A DNA stretch of 64,000 nt from Notospermus geniculatus (Eukaryota; Nemertea; Pilidiophora; Heteronemertea; Lineidae). The stretch covers positions 34,485 to 98,484 of the forward strand of contig NMRB01000062.1 in the NCBI GenBank assembly GCA_002633025.1, given 5' to 3'. Position 1 is the first letter of the stretch. Each line of letters opens with the position of its first letter. Below the pieces are notes generated by a model. The model was not told where the DNA came from, made no database searches, and was given only the letters and a program-made list of their open reading frames with translations. This document shows, one piece after another, positions 45,190 through 56,800 of the stretch. The translations under genes and the position numbers were made by a program.

Positions 45190-45362
45190 TGTAATGTTTG
45201 AGAATGCCCCCCGTATGACAATGCCCGCTTTATTGTTCGGCGGACACTCAAATACAGAAAAACATGTTGACCAATGCCTCCCCCATTGTCACGTCGCGGC
45301 TTATTCCGTCAATCTTTTGTTGGGAGGCATTGGCAAACGGGGGGCAGTGAAAAACATTACAC
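45190..45362 (+). repeat. Interspersed repeat, inverted copy at 5.0 kb
   Basis: Matches the reverse complement of 5041-5216 almost throughout. Confidence 0.8.
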
Positions 45363-46637
45363 CGGGCGTTGCCACCTGAGTGAGGTCCTCCAATATCGTC
45401 ATAGTCAGAAGCAAGGAAGCGCACTGCAAATGGCGCCTGAAAACAATTCATATTTTCTTCAAGCAAAAAGGTAGCATTGATTTCATGTATTTCTATGAAA
45501 TTGCTACTCTTGTTCTACACATCTGAATTGAAAACGATGTGCTTTCATCTTTCATTAATCAGCTAATTAAGCAAACAATGAGACCCCCCATTTGACTTTT
45601 TCGTCATAGATTTCTCGGCAACAACGCGACTGGGACCTGGCGTTTTATCACCAAATGTTGGTGAATACATGTGCAGTGCACGACGTGAGTTAATTTGCAA
45701 ATTCTAATTCTTAGTAATGATAATTATGTAATTTGTGCCAAAATTGGTCAAAAATGAACTTTTTGAATATCTCCCGAATCCTGTTGAATAGTGAAAAAAA
45801 TCTCAACGTCGCGCCCTGCGCACAAATATACTGCTGCCGAATGCAAAGAAACCACTGAAGTGCGATGCCTGATGGGCGAGAAAAGTCTTCCCAAAATTTT
45901 CATATTTTGGCCAAAACACGCCTACGCTTTTCGAAATACGCGGGCTACTAAAGTAACCTCCTTATTGTCATTAAAATAGGCCTATGCGCACGGACGCACC
46001 GGGTGTATAAAAGCATTGTGCTGGACAATATTTTTGAAATAGTGCAGGTTTTGGCAACGAACCATGATCAGCTTGTCCTTGACGCCTAATTTTAACAATA
46101 CATGGTTATTCATAAATAAAACGGTTCAACCATCGACCGCCGCACTGTTGACGGCGCTGTAGGTTTCCACTACCGCCCCCTTAATTTTGATGAATGATAT
46201 CCACTTGACGTCTGCATAAATTGCTTACAGATGAGAGAGGGAACTTATTTTGCATTTACATGGACAATGCCTTCGCCTCTCACATTCAGAATTACCATGC
46301 CACAGCCATAAAAGTAATGTTACACAAGAACGATTGGTAGACGTTTAGAATTTATTAATTATGTACTTTGATTACCAAGTAATTTGATCCACTGCAAACG
46401 AATCTTCATATAAACTTCTTCACAGTATCACACTTCACTAGTAGTGAACAAGAGAACGAAAAAGAGGATAAAAGATAAGGTTTCTCGATCCTGCATCAGT
46501 GGAGGTGTAGCAGAGAAAAGTAGCGGCTTTGAGGAGTGTTGCAGGTCACTACCACATTCTGAGGAATTGAATGAGCACAACAAGCAACTGTATGGACCTC
46601 ATCAAACGGCAACAAGAAGGCCGAACCATTCAACACC
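45363..46637. other. Upstream region of the GPCR gene
   Basis: No coding motif was seen. It should include the promoter and 5' untranslated region of the GPCR, but no TATA box or initiator could be identified with confidence. Confidence 0.4.
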
Positions 46638-49600
46638 ATGCAGACGAAACTAGCTGTAGAACAGACGGATGCCAAGGATGAAGAATTCACATCGTGGCTC
46701 CAAATCTTTTACACAATCTTGACAAATTATGTCTGGATTTTACCAGTAACCATTGGAATCCCAGGAAATATCATTTCAATTTTTGTTGCAAATCGCAAAC
46801 ATAACAGAGGCCGCTCACCTTGTATTTACATGACAGCCATGGCAGTCGCAGACACTGGAATGCTGATACAGCAATCTTTGTCATTTCCCTGGCCTGAAAC
46901 ATTCTGGGGGATCGGAGCTTTCATCAAAAGGCGCGAGCTCCTCCTTCAGTAAGTAGATGCAACCAAGTTTATACATCATTTTCTGTTATCAGTTTACTCA
47001 CAGAAAAATACTATTCTGACCATCTCCATATTTTTGTTCATACGAGTCGTTGGGGAATAGGCTGTTCTCAGCACAATGTTACAAATGCCACAAATCTTTC
47101 TCACAGCTCAATTTGCCATCCACTCGTCACATTTGTGAGGTGCCATAATAAATGAGGCAAATTTGGTGTGTTGACTGTGCCACAGGCCTCATCTTGGTTT
47201 TGAAGGTCACTCTTATCTTTGACAAACAGATGTTGAAAATGCTCTGGGAATAACTGTATCATTACAGGTTTCAAGTCAATTTCTGTTAGGATACGAAAAT
47301 ACCTCTTACATGTAGGTTTGTTCAATGGGCATGCATATTTCATCACAACACAATTTTTCAGGGACTATCTCTATAAATACATTTTCAGATTCATATGGTA
47401 TAATGTCTACACCTTCGGAATGATGTCTGGTTGGTTCCTAGCTGAAATGTCTATAGATCGCCTTATTGCTGTTAGATTTCCAATGTTGGCACTGACCATG
47501 TGCTCTACAGTTCGGGCAAGAAAGATTGTCACATTATCAGCTCTTATGATTATAATGCTAAATGTAAACGTATTTTATACTATGAGACTTCCAAAGGATA
47601 CATTGGCAGGTACGTTCATGTACTTTTTTACATGTTCATGCACATTTTTTTGACAACAAATCACGTTCCTTGTGATTTTTTCCTTAGAATGAGCAACTGA
47701 TGCTTCCACACTTGAAAGATCAAACCCTGATACACTCTACCGGTATCTGTTGGCACTAACGGTGTAGTTCACTTCTTTCACCAATATTCTCGATGCCCAA
47801 ACTTATGTGACGGTCATGAAATGTTCAGGATATTCTAAATGTTTTCCACCCGGGTGGAAATGTTTTCCACCCGGGTGAAAATGTTTTCCACCCGGGTGGA
47901 AATGTTTCACACCCGGGTGGAAATGTTTTCCACCCGGGTGAAAATGTTTTCCACCCGGGTGAACATGTTTTCCACCCGGGTGGAAATTAGAGGAAAAATA
48001 CAAATATGTTCAGAATATTTTGATGCGGATAAAAATATATACATGGCATATATGGGCCACCGCACAAAACGGCTAACTGCGCGTGGGTTTTCCATATGGC
48101 AGTGACGAAGTTGCACCTCTCTACGTCAAATTTCTATGTCAAAACTTTCTTGCTTCAGTTAGTGTATGAAGTATGGGCCTAGAGTCATTTTCGAAGATGG
48201 CAGGCAGCCATATCTGAAGTAAGATCAGGTGGAAATTCACAGTACACAGAGATGGTATTTTACATCATCACACTAAATTAGAACACTCTAGATCGAATAG
48301 CCAGGAAACGCCTTATTGTAGGCCTACAGTTTTGAAGTTTGACCTCTGGAGTGTGACGTTGGAAAGTAGGGAAAATGAAAAACCCGGTATATGTGACCCA
48401 TCACATCAAATCAGGTATTACGTCGCACAAGATATGACCCAGGATGAACTAAAATAACTCCAGGAGATAAAGGAAGAAATGTTAATTGCTCAGATTTTAT
48501 AAAAGGCAGAGACAAAGCCTGGGCCTACTGAAATTGACATAAATTCACATAATACGTCCTTATTTACTATTAGATGTATCTATGATGATAATTTGGAAAT
48601 GATCCAGCCATTAAGTCTAGGAGCAATTGCACTTTTGTGTTTTTGGTTTTTGCCACCTGTTGGTCCTTCATCCAAGAGTATGATTAGACTGAACCTTAAT
48701 GGCATCTACGTCCTCTGATGTAGAGGTACACAAGTAAAAACTTTGAAGTCAGTACTCCTAGAGGTTACGAAACGCACCCAGCTAACTGACGCCGACACAC
48801 AACAATGGAGAACAGATGACGGACAAAATGACAGAACAAATGACGGACACCACACCATGGTAGGAGCTCATCTGATGAGTTAAACAGCATCTCCAATATT
48901 TTTGTCCTGTACGTGTACACACCAGAATAAAATAGGAATTTGTAACAGTCCAGTTGGCAGCACACCATTGGCAGACAATTGTTATGACTATGTCTATTGC
49001 ACTATTTATTTTGACAATTTTGTCTCCTGTATTGGACAAATGTCTCTATGGGTATAGAGCAACCTTGCCACTGAGTGCTTAATGCAGAACTCCTCTAAAA
49101 AGATACTGGCAATGCCCCGCCTCAACTTCATTAAGCTATAAGACAAAATAAACTTGTGACCCCCCAAATGAAAGGAAATTTACTTTGCAGGATATGCCAC
49201 TCCTGAATCATGAAACTCACCGGAATAAGATAATTTAGCTACATAGCCTCGTAACTGATGAAGACAAAAACATCAACCTTTTTACCCCGTCAGCTGACAT
49301 TTTCTCGCTGTAACACTTCTTTCACTGCTGGGGATTTGGCCTAGTGGTTTAAGGCGTGCTGCCCCTCAGTGCTGGCGATTGATGCCTTATGCGAGGGTCC
49401 GTGGGTTCGATTCTGGTAGGAAGCAATGTCTTTCACCTTAGAAACCCGATTCCTATTTCATATTCATTACTTCTTTCACTGCAATATTTTTTTAGATGGA
49501 GATGTTCTCATTATCAATGTTCCAGGACATCAGTACATTGAATACCTCGCCTCTGGTTTCCAGTTTGCATTTGGAACACTGTTTCCTTTCATGATAATAT

Positions 49601-49995
49601 CATTTAGTAATATCATGATAATTATCACCATTAGGAAAGCCACTGACAGGAGGACGAAAATGTCACAAATGCCACAGAAAGAGGCTCAAGAGAAAGATGC
49701 AACACGGTTCCTTACACGAATGTTAATTTTTGTATCTGTTGCATATGTAGTGACATCACTACCTTATCGGATTTTCCACATAGTCATGGATATTCCCCAG
49801 ATTTCAGAGATTTATGATATGGGTAATTGGTACTGGAATTTGAGGTACAACATAACAGATTGGTTTCTGTTCAACTGGTGGGCTTTTAATTACTGCATTA
49901 ACTTTTACCTGTATTGTGTTGGTGGTGGTAAACAATACAGGGAGGACACCAAAAAAGTTGTAGAAGTAATGATGAACTGTATTATTTGTAGGTAA
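46638..49995 (+). CDS. Rhodopsin-class GPCR, neuropeptide-receptor-like, 3 exons
   Basis: Complete 352-residue seven-transmembrane receptor. Exons 46,638-46,948, 47,362-47,609 and 49,496-49,995 have consensus GT/AG borders and compatible phases (2, then 1), and the frame stays open to TAA at 49,993-49,995. TM1 (about 26-50) has GIPGN with N44; TM2 (62-83) has MAVAD with D72; TM3 ends EMSIDRL (DRY becomes DRL, residues 136-138); TM5 has P217; TM6 has SLPYR with P276 but Ser where the CWxP Trp usually sits; TM7 ends NFYLY (322-326) in place of NPxxY. This TM7 form is common in FMRFamide/GPR139/secretagogue-like receptors, so a peptide ligand is likely by inference. No Cys lies at the top of TM3 or in extracellular loop 2, so the usual disulfide is absent. 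Intron 2 (1.9 kb) holds repeats. Direct repeats at 44.2 and 50.05 kb flank the gene. Confidence 0.9.
47836..47988. repeat. 21-bp palindromic minisatellite in GPCR intron 2
   Basis: Seven units of TGTTTTCCACCCGGGTGGAAA-type sequence. Most units contain the palindrome TTTCCACCCGGGTGGAAA, so each can form its own hairpin. Confidence 0.95.
48590..48790 (-). repeat. Inverted copy of the 1-545 repeat
   Basis: On the minus strand it shows the same ordered blocks as 1-290: GGTGGCAAAAACCAAAAACA, AAAAGTGCAATTGCTCC and CATTTCCAAAT. It lies in GPCR intron 2. Confidence 0.75.
49329..49420 (+). mobile_element. tRNA-like (pol III box) SINE-type sequence in intron 2
   Basis: A-box-like TTGGCCTAGTGG at 49,336 and B-box-like GTGGGTTCGATTC at 49,402, about 65 bp apart, as in tRNA-derived SINE heads. 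A full cloverleaf could not be drawn, and it stands just before exon 3 of the GPCR. Confidence 0.55.
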
Positions 49996-50051
49996 ATTAA
50001 TGATCACAGGTACTATTGACATTGATTATGATTGCCACCTATCCAGACAAA

Positions 50052-50403
50052 ATTAATTGATAACTTCAACTCTTCGAGGACTCAGCAAAATCTAAGATGG
50101 CCACCTGCCAGCCATCCTGGATGTCAGATAAACAAAAATCAATAATTAACCTCCTCTAGCCTAACCCATATCACGATGCTGCATAAATATGGAGTTGACT
50201 GACCAAACGGTTGTCAAGTTATGGAGCAGAACACAAAATTCAAGATTCAAAATCCCACTGATGCCCAAAAGATACAAAAAATCAGTTGGATTGTGGAAGT
50301 TCTGGAGGAGAATGTAAGCAGGCGATAGACCTGGAACTCATCTCGGCAGATAATGGCCCCTACTCAACCGTGTTGAGCAGTAGGCATGGTAGGCAAAATG
50401 ATC
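50052..50403 (+). repeat. Dispersed repeat, direct copy of 44.17 kb
   Basis: Same block order as 44,166-44,560, with a short internal loss around 50,245. It starts 57 bp after the GPCR stop codon. Short ATTCGGATA/TATCCGAAT words follow it. Confidence 0.85.
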
Positions 50404-51654
50404 TCAGTTCGGGAAAACACACAATTCTGATACGTATCCGAATTATGATACATATCCGAATTCACACTGACCATATCAGAATTCGGATATGGTACACAAA
50501 TATCATGTATGAACCGTTTTTATCAGTTAAAATAATATGAATCTGATGTAAATGTCTACATAGGGGAGAAATAAATATATTAATACTGAAAAGGACCTGT
50601 GGCTTTCAGTTTTTCTTAAATTTCAGCGAGTGTCAGAATTCAGCTATGACAAAAACAGGAAGTATCAGAATTTTAAACACAGGAAGTATCTTAATTTGCG
50701 TATGATTTGAACTTGAAAGAGTGAATGAAAACCATGACGAATGATCCCATTTTAATCTGATTTTATTGTCACATTCCATCACTAAAATTGCCGAAAACGG
50801 CATACTGATTTAGAAAAACACACTGTCCCTTGCTGTGTGGTGCTCAAGGTAATGAAAATGACACAGTTATGTATTTGCAAATAAGCGTACATCCATGTAC
50901 TGCTCGAATTCAACATAGTATGCCGTCACAAGCTTCGGGCCACCATTTCACCAAGATAGATTGTCTTCATCTCCCTGATTTCGCCTCCACGTAAACGTCC
51001 ACCAATAAAAGTGCTGAGGTGGGCAATCTTCCAACCATTCTTCCATCGTACGCAATTTTGACAGCGTTCCTGACCCACTCGTTCCCCTCCTCAGGGACAC
51101 ACTCCAGCAGAACACCAACAGGGGGCCTGAACCTGAACGCATGGTATCTGAAAATAAGAAGGGACTCAGGCCAATGTCATCGGTGTGAGTTAGGCCAAAA
51201 GAACACCAGTCGGTTACAGAATGAATGCTGTGGCATCGAAGTAGGCATTCGCCTAGGCCTATGAATTGAAAATAATTAATGGAAATCGAATCATGGACCC
51301 TACCACTCAAACAGCAAAAAGGTGCTAATTATTATCAGGTCATTTAGGCCTAATAGTTCAAGAGACTTCATCCCCATTAATTGTTGACTTGATGATCGTT
51401 GGATGCCCTTGAGGGTTCATTGTCCTCCTAAAAATTCTCCATGCCTCCCTCACATTCATAATGAACTCTGCGGTTGCCATCTTGAGACGATGTGACAGTC
51501 ACAGTATCGTGCGATGAATTTTTCAAAAGTTGCGGTCATTTAGAATCACGTGGTGGGGAGTTGCGCGCCAAAACAGGGGTGAAGGACATGAAACGTAGGC
51601 CTAGATCTTTCTGAAATCCTTACATGTTGTTAATTCTGTTTGCAGGTAAAAAGC
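50404..51654. other. No gene recognised
   Basis: An AATAAA at 50,570-50,575 could serve the GPCR transcript, 575 bp past its stop. Open frames near 51.0-51.3 kb are unsupported. Confidence 0.4.
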
Positions 51655-53081
51655 CTGTGAAAAAAAGATGGGGAAATCTAGACAATTGCAGCAAGTCACA
51701 AGGCAACATAAGAAGGAGACTATTTTCAAACGGTCATGCTACTGTACATTACACAATGCTCTTTGTTCTGATGAGGAATACAGACTTCACAAAACCACCT
51801 CACATGACTTAAACAAAGCAGCATGGAGATGGCTGATTGAAAAGAACTACATGACCGATCGACAAAACTACGTTTGCGAGTTTTGCCTTCAGTACGCTCA
51901 AAAACAGATGGAAAAGGATCCAATGATTGTGATAAAAAAATGAGGTTGCGTGTGATGTCGAACGTGGTGCAGGAGATTATTGCGGGAAAGAAATGATGGA
52001 TGTTGACCAAGATGACGGCGATGTTAATGAAGATGAACATGACGGTGACACTGCAAGTAGGCCTATGGATATCACGAGCAATGACGATGAAGATGTGACT
52101 AGATTAATTGACAAAATCCATGCAGGAAATCTGAGCGAAAATCAAATTGTCGACTTGTGCACAGGATTGGGACGCAGTCTGAACTGGCTTACTGGAATAA
52201 ACGCAACGCAACGCAATCAACGCAATGAACCTAGTTCCTATTTTACCCATTTGCCGCTGCTTTGGTAGGCGTAGTAAGCACATAACATATGCGAGGGTCG
52301 AGGATTGATGCTTCCGGCAAGGGACCATTCATTGTGTATCAATACGACAGTCATGATAGTCTCGGGCAACATATTAAAACGTTCATAGCCATCTTGGTGT
52401 AACGCACTCACCTGGTATGCGCGAGCCTAGCATCTCCCAATGATCCCATACTGGTCTCCTGTCCAACCTACGTACACTTAGTGGCAACTAGACTGCTGAG
52501 CTCTGATACAAGCACAGGTAGTGAACCAAAAAATGTCCGCCGTCTTTTTCATCACTTGCGAAGTTTGACGAGCTGCAACATCATTACCAACCATTCATCA
52601 AGTAAGAGCCCATTCTTGAACGCATTGCTTTACGTGTAGCAACAGCCTCCACGCCAAATTAATAACTTGGAGCATTCAAATTGAGATAGGCCTAGGTAGA
52701 TTTGAACTTCACGTCGAGCTTGGAAACATGATCTATGCATATGACACGACTCGTGCCTGTGCATGGTCAACATGACGTCGTGACGACGTGTAGGCCTACA
52801 CGTGTATTGATCGATCGATCGCCAGTTCGCCGTCAAACATTTGAACACCGCCATCTAACGTCGACATAAGAAATCAGCTAGTCATTTGGAAAAGTGATTA
52901 CTCCCATTGCGCTGCATTGCGTTGCGTTGCATTTTTTCCAGTAAGCCGTCTGAACTTGGCCACTTACCGTGCATCTGAAACGTTTTGTGGAACATATGGC
53001 CGAACATTGGACAATTTATTGACATTTGACATTGATGGGTTCATTGAGAGACAACCCAAAGCCCTTGTGGCCTTTATTAAG
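51655..53081 (+). pseudogene. Unrecognised gene, frameshifted and split by an element
   Basis: Product not identified. A possible acceptor (TTTGCAG, ending 51,645) precedes an ATG at 51,668. The first part (91 codons) has CYCTLHNALC, HKTTSHDLNKAAWRWL and YVCEFC, suggesting a Cys/His metal-binding region. It stops just after a run of seven A at 51,934-51,940. One base shift there opens the next frame, which continues with an Asp/Glu-rich linker (DVDQDDGDVNEDEHDGD) and LIDKIHAGNLSENQIVDLC. That frame is split at 52,186 by a 762-bp element and resumes after it with NLATYRASETFCGTYG and ERQPKALVAFIKP. The end near 53,081 meets the TTAAGCCCG terminus of another repeat. The gene could be a host gene or belong to an unknown transposon. 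The frameshift at a homopolymer may be a sequencing error. Confidence 0.55.
52186..52947. mobile_element. Element with 9-bp target duplication inside the 51.7-kb gene
   Basis: Ends GGCTTACTGGAA and TTCCAGTAAGCC, with AACGCAACGCAACGCAAT mirrored a few bases inside. The target copy GTCTGAACT lies at 52,177-52,185 and 52,948-52,956. Ignoring the insert and one copy makes the interrupted frame continuous. A 9-bp duplication suits Mutator-like elements. Confidence 0.9.
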
Positions 53082-53084
53082 CCC

Positions 53085-53489
53085 GTTTCACACTGTCCCG
53101 AAATTGACACCAGATGACCATACGCATATGGAATTTTGAATTGCGCGTGAAGATGGCCCCGAACTTGGTCAACAGCCAGTCAACAGCCGAAGCAAGGACG
53201 GTCACGCGATGGCATCCGAACCACACACACGAAGGCCACACGATGGCTCCACGACGTCGTGTTGAGAGTATGATGCGTTCGAACTAATTCACGAAGGCGT
53301 CGCGTGACCTCCCGATGGTATAAAACCTTCGGCCGACCGTGGGATATTCAATTGCTTTTTTGAAAATCGCTCACGAAGTTGCTACCTGAGCCTGAGAAAC
53401 TCAACCGGCGGTCATACGATGGCTTAAGATCCCCTTACGAATGGCCCGATGTTTTTACGATCAGATCCGAATTTGAACATTTCCTTAAT
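53085..53489 (+). repeat. CACACGAAGG-rich terminal block, partial element
   Basis: Begins with the Harbinger-like terminus GCCCGTTTCACACTGTCCCG after TTA, continues with CACACGAAGGCCACACGATGG and reaches a TATA-like TATAAAA at 53,319-53,325. It resembles the terminal repeats of the large element next to it but is a different subtype, probably the broken end of a related copy. Confidence 0.65.
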
Positions 53490-53850
53490 GTGGGCCTCAC
53501 ACATTCCCGGACCCCATATCCCGGACATCATACGAATGCAAAAATTTGAATTTACTGCCGGTGGTGTTCCGGTGGTGATCCCGGAGGAGGTTAGAACAGA
53601 CGGCGTCACGATGCATACTTGAACAACACACGAAGTCAACCCGAAGGTCCCGTTGGTCACACGAAGGTTACACGGAACTTAACATTTTTTGTCCAAATTT
53701 CAATCTATGGTCACACGAATGTTATACGAAAGCTACACGACGTCGTGTAAGCTTCGTGTGTCGTTCGTATGGCCATACGATGGTCACTCGAAGGCCAGCC
53801 GAACCAATCACGTGACCTGCCATGCTATAAATACTCCATGTGACCGTTGC
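53490..53850 (+). repeat. Left long terminal inverted repeat
   Basis: Shares with the right end, inverted, GGGCCTCACACATTCCCGG, CATCATACGAATGCAAAAAT, GGTGGTGTTCCGGTGGTGAT, GATGCATACTTGAACAAC and ACTCCATGTGACCGT. Rich in TCACACGAAGG-like words. Confidence 0.9.
53826..53833 (+). promoter_or_regulatory. TATA box in the left terminal repeat
   Basis: TATAAATA lies 41 bp before the ATG at 53,875. The equivalent position in the right terminus also has a TATA box, aimed at the transposase side. Confidence 0.7.
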
Positions 53851-54753
53851 TGAATCACACCATTCTTGGAGATCATGCCACCAAAACGTACTCGACGTGT
53901 CGGTTGCAAGCTTCCCAGCCGGTCCAAAAAGGCTGGAAAGAGGAAATCAGATGACGACTTGAATGTCCAAGATGTCCAGCCCACTACCTCTCAGGCAACC
54001 GGAGGTAATGGCGGGAAAACACGAAAGGAGGCCGCTCCTAATCCCGCAGAAGGAACCAGTACTTCCCAGAGGTCTCCAGAGGGTGCCAGAACCTCGCCGC
54101 GATCTGAGGAACAGCCTTCTCCGCAGGCTGTGAGTGTGAGGACAGATTCCCAAGAATCTCCGAGGTCACCCACACCCCCTCCTCAAGACACCACACTGCG
54201 GGATCAATCTTATGATGAAGGTAAGTTTGTGAAGAACACAATACATTTGTTGGGGGAGTGTGTCTTTTTCGGCGCGTTCTCGTACATCGTTGTTCAGCAT
54301 TTATTTAATATTCCTGTGGTTTTCGGTACTTTTCAGAAGATGATAACGCCCTTTCTCAGCCGCAGCCCATGCCCAAACCCGCTGTGGGTAAGGGCCAAGG
54401 TAGCAAAGGGAAAGGGAAACGTCAAGCCCCCGCCACAGTCAGTGCAGTACCACCGCCCCCTCCAACCCTGTACAACCTCACCGAGACGCAGGAGGAGGAC
54501 ATAGCCAAATGGATCAAAAGCAAGCCCCAGCTTTACGACATGAAGAACAAGGCGTACAAGGACAAGGGGGCGAGGAGAAAACTCTGGGAGGACAAGGGTG
54601 CAGAATACGGGCTTACTTGTAAGCATAAAAATTATCTGATTTCATAATGCAATGTTTGAAATATCATGGCCTTTTAATTGTGATTTTGCCATTTCTGTCT
54701 TTGCAGATGAGGGAATTTACAAGTGGTATTACACACAGCGAGCATGGTTTTCC

Positions 54754-55276
54754 TAGACTCGGGACCCAGTCGTTGTGTCGCTCCGGCCGCCGCACTACAC
54801 TCCACAAACGACTGGGAAAGCAGGCTGCAAAATCAGCGGCTAGCGTACCGACGACCACAACGACCATCTCGACCAATGAAATTGCCCGAAAGCAATCTAC
54901 TAGGGGAAATCTGGCACACTTTTGATTGGTTGTTATTGATGAAATTTACCAGAGCCTCTCGCCCGTCTAGAAACTTTTCAAAGTCACTAGCAGGATATTT
55001 TTTTGTCCGTAAGTACTGCTTATCGCACACAGCATCGAATTAGGCACCAGGATACCGTCCTTGACCTCGAAGAAAGTTGCGATATAATCAGCTGATTTGA
55101 CATCTTGCAAAGAGCAGACGACGGCCGTTGAAGACGCAGTTTCTGATTGGCTGAACTCATTCACATCCGTTGTTGTTGTCGGTACGCTAGCCGCTGATTT
55201 TGCAGCCTGCTTTCCCAGTCGTTTGTGGAGTGTAGTGCGGCGGCCGGAGCGACACAACGACTGGGTCCCGAGTCTA
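54754..55276. mobile_element. hAT-like MITE with 8-bp duplication, in exon 3
   Basis: 523 bp with arms of about 115 bp: TAGACTCGGGACCCAGTCG at the left and CGACTGGGTCCCGAGTCTA at the right, continuing through GTGTCGCTCCGGCCGCCGC. The target copy GGTTTTCC lies at 54,746-54,753 and 55,277-55,284. An 8-bp duplication is typical of hAT elements. Confidence 0.9.
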
Positions 55277-56800
55277 GGTTTTCCAAGCTGTCGGAGGGAC
55301 AACCGAAAGAGAAGTCACAGAAGAGGTCGGGGGACGGGTACGACAGTGGGCAGGACGAGGACCCCATACTCGCAGAGGTCAGCGAGAACGACAGTCATCG
55401 AGATGCCTTCGTCCGGCGGATCTTCGCCTTCCTGAAGGGCCACATCAGACGGGTTGGGAAAAACACTCCCGCTTCGGTGAGTATATATTTGCAATCAAAT
55501 TGACCTGTGATGTCAAATGTCGTTTTCATAAAAGTACACATGTAGCTCACACAATGCATATTCATCTTTCCTTATATTTTTTTCTTTACAGTTCAAGGAG
55601 AAGCTGGCGCTGGCAGAGACAGGGGAGTTGCATCCTCCCACAGCAGTGGTTTTTATCTCGCTCCTCTTCATCCGCTCACACAAACCCCTGCTGAAATACA
55701 ACGGCCAGTGAATCTGATGTGGCTGTTCCATACTCCAGTTGCACTCCCTGCAGTTTAAGGATGACTGGAGAAGTACAAATTTCGTGGTTTTACCCAGTTT
55801 GATTTTAAAGTTTTATCCTTTACAAATCACTTACATCTTTCCAAAATTGACTGAATTTTATCACAGAGGTTCTTCCTGTGTATAGGAAAGATTCTTATTA
55901 TTTTTGATTGTTATTATGAGTCATAATTATTTAATACTGGCACCCTGAAAATGCTGCATTCTGATTGGGCAATGGTTTTCTGACCGCCTCTGCTTGCCTG
56001 GGAGGCCCAATTTCAGCAGGGCTCTGTGTGGAGTGTATGAAGAGGAACGAGACCAAAGCCCTGCTGTGGGAGGATGGGGGAGTTGCCGCCCTCTGATGAT
56101 GACTGTACTACGGCTGGTACCAGTCAACCCACCAAGAAGTATTCTGGCCTCCCTACACTCAGAGGTTCGAGGATAAAGAAGGCTGCAGCTGCTGCTGAGG
56201 ATCGCCCAGAGTCACCAACGTTGGAGATGAGAATGCATGAAACATCCGCTGACATCCAGGACAGGCTAGTCCAGTATATCACCAGGGACACACAGGAGAC
56301 CAGATCTTCTCCATTCTGCAGATACCTGGAGAGTGACCTCGACAAACTCCATGAGGCTTGCTGGGAGCCCGCGGTGCAGGACATGACAGAAGTTCTCAGA
56401 CAGTAAGCATAAAAATTTAATTAATTGGCATAACCTTGAACTTAGTAAATTTAATGTTGTTTTATGCCACTCCCTGCTTTGTGTCTTTCCAGCTACCAGA
56501 GGATCTCCAGGCAGTTACGTTTGAGACAGGCCCAAGGCAAAGTTGTCACTCCCTTTGAAGAGGTGCCGTCAGCCTTCCAGCAGCAGCAGCAGAAGAGACC
56601 TGTAACAGCAATGCCTGTGTGTACGGCCCCCACACATCAGCGTATTAGCCACATACAGCGTGAGACTGGCCTCCCGACCGCTACAACTTTCTCCGCCAGC
56701 ACTTCCGCCTCCTCGCCCTCCGCCATGTACCAACCACCTCCCAACCAGTGGCCAGCTCAACCGCCTCAGGGGTCAGTCTGGAGGTCCCAGGATCCGGGAT

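Noticed and set aside
47836-47988. CRISPR-like regular repeats
   Set aside because: Units are directly contiguous with no unique spacers, and the genome is eukaryotic.
53866-53874. Start codon upstream of 53,875
   Set aside because: The frame opens with TTG; the first ATG is at 53,875, 41 bp after the TATA box.
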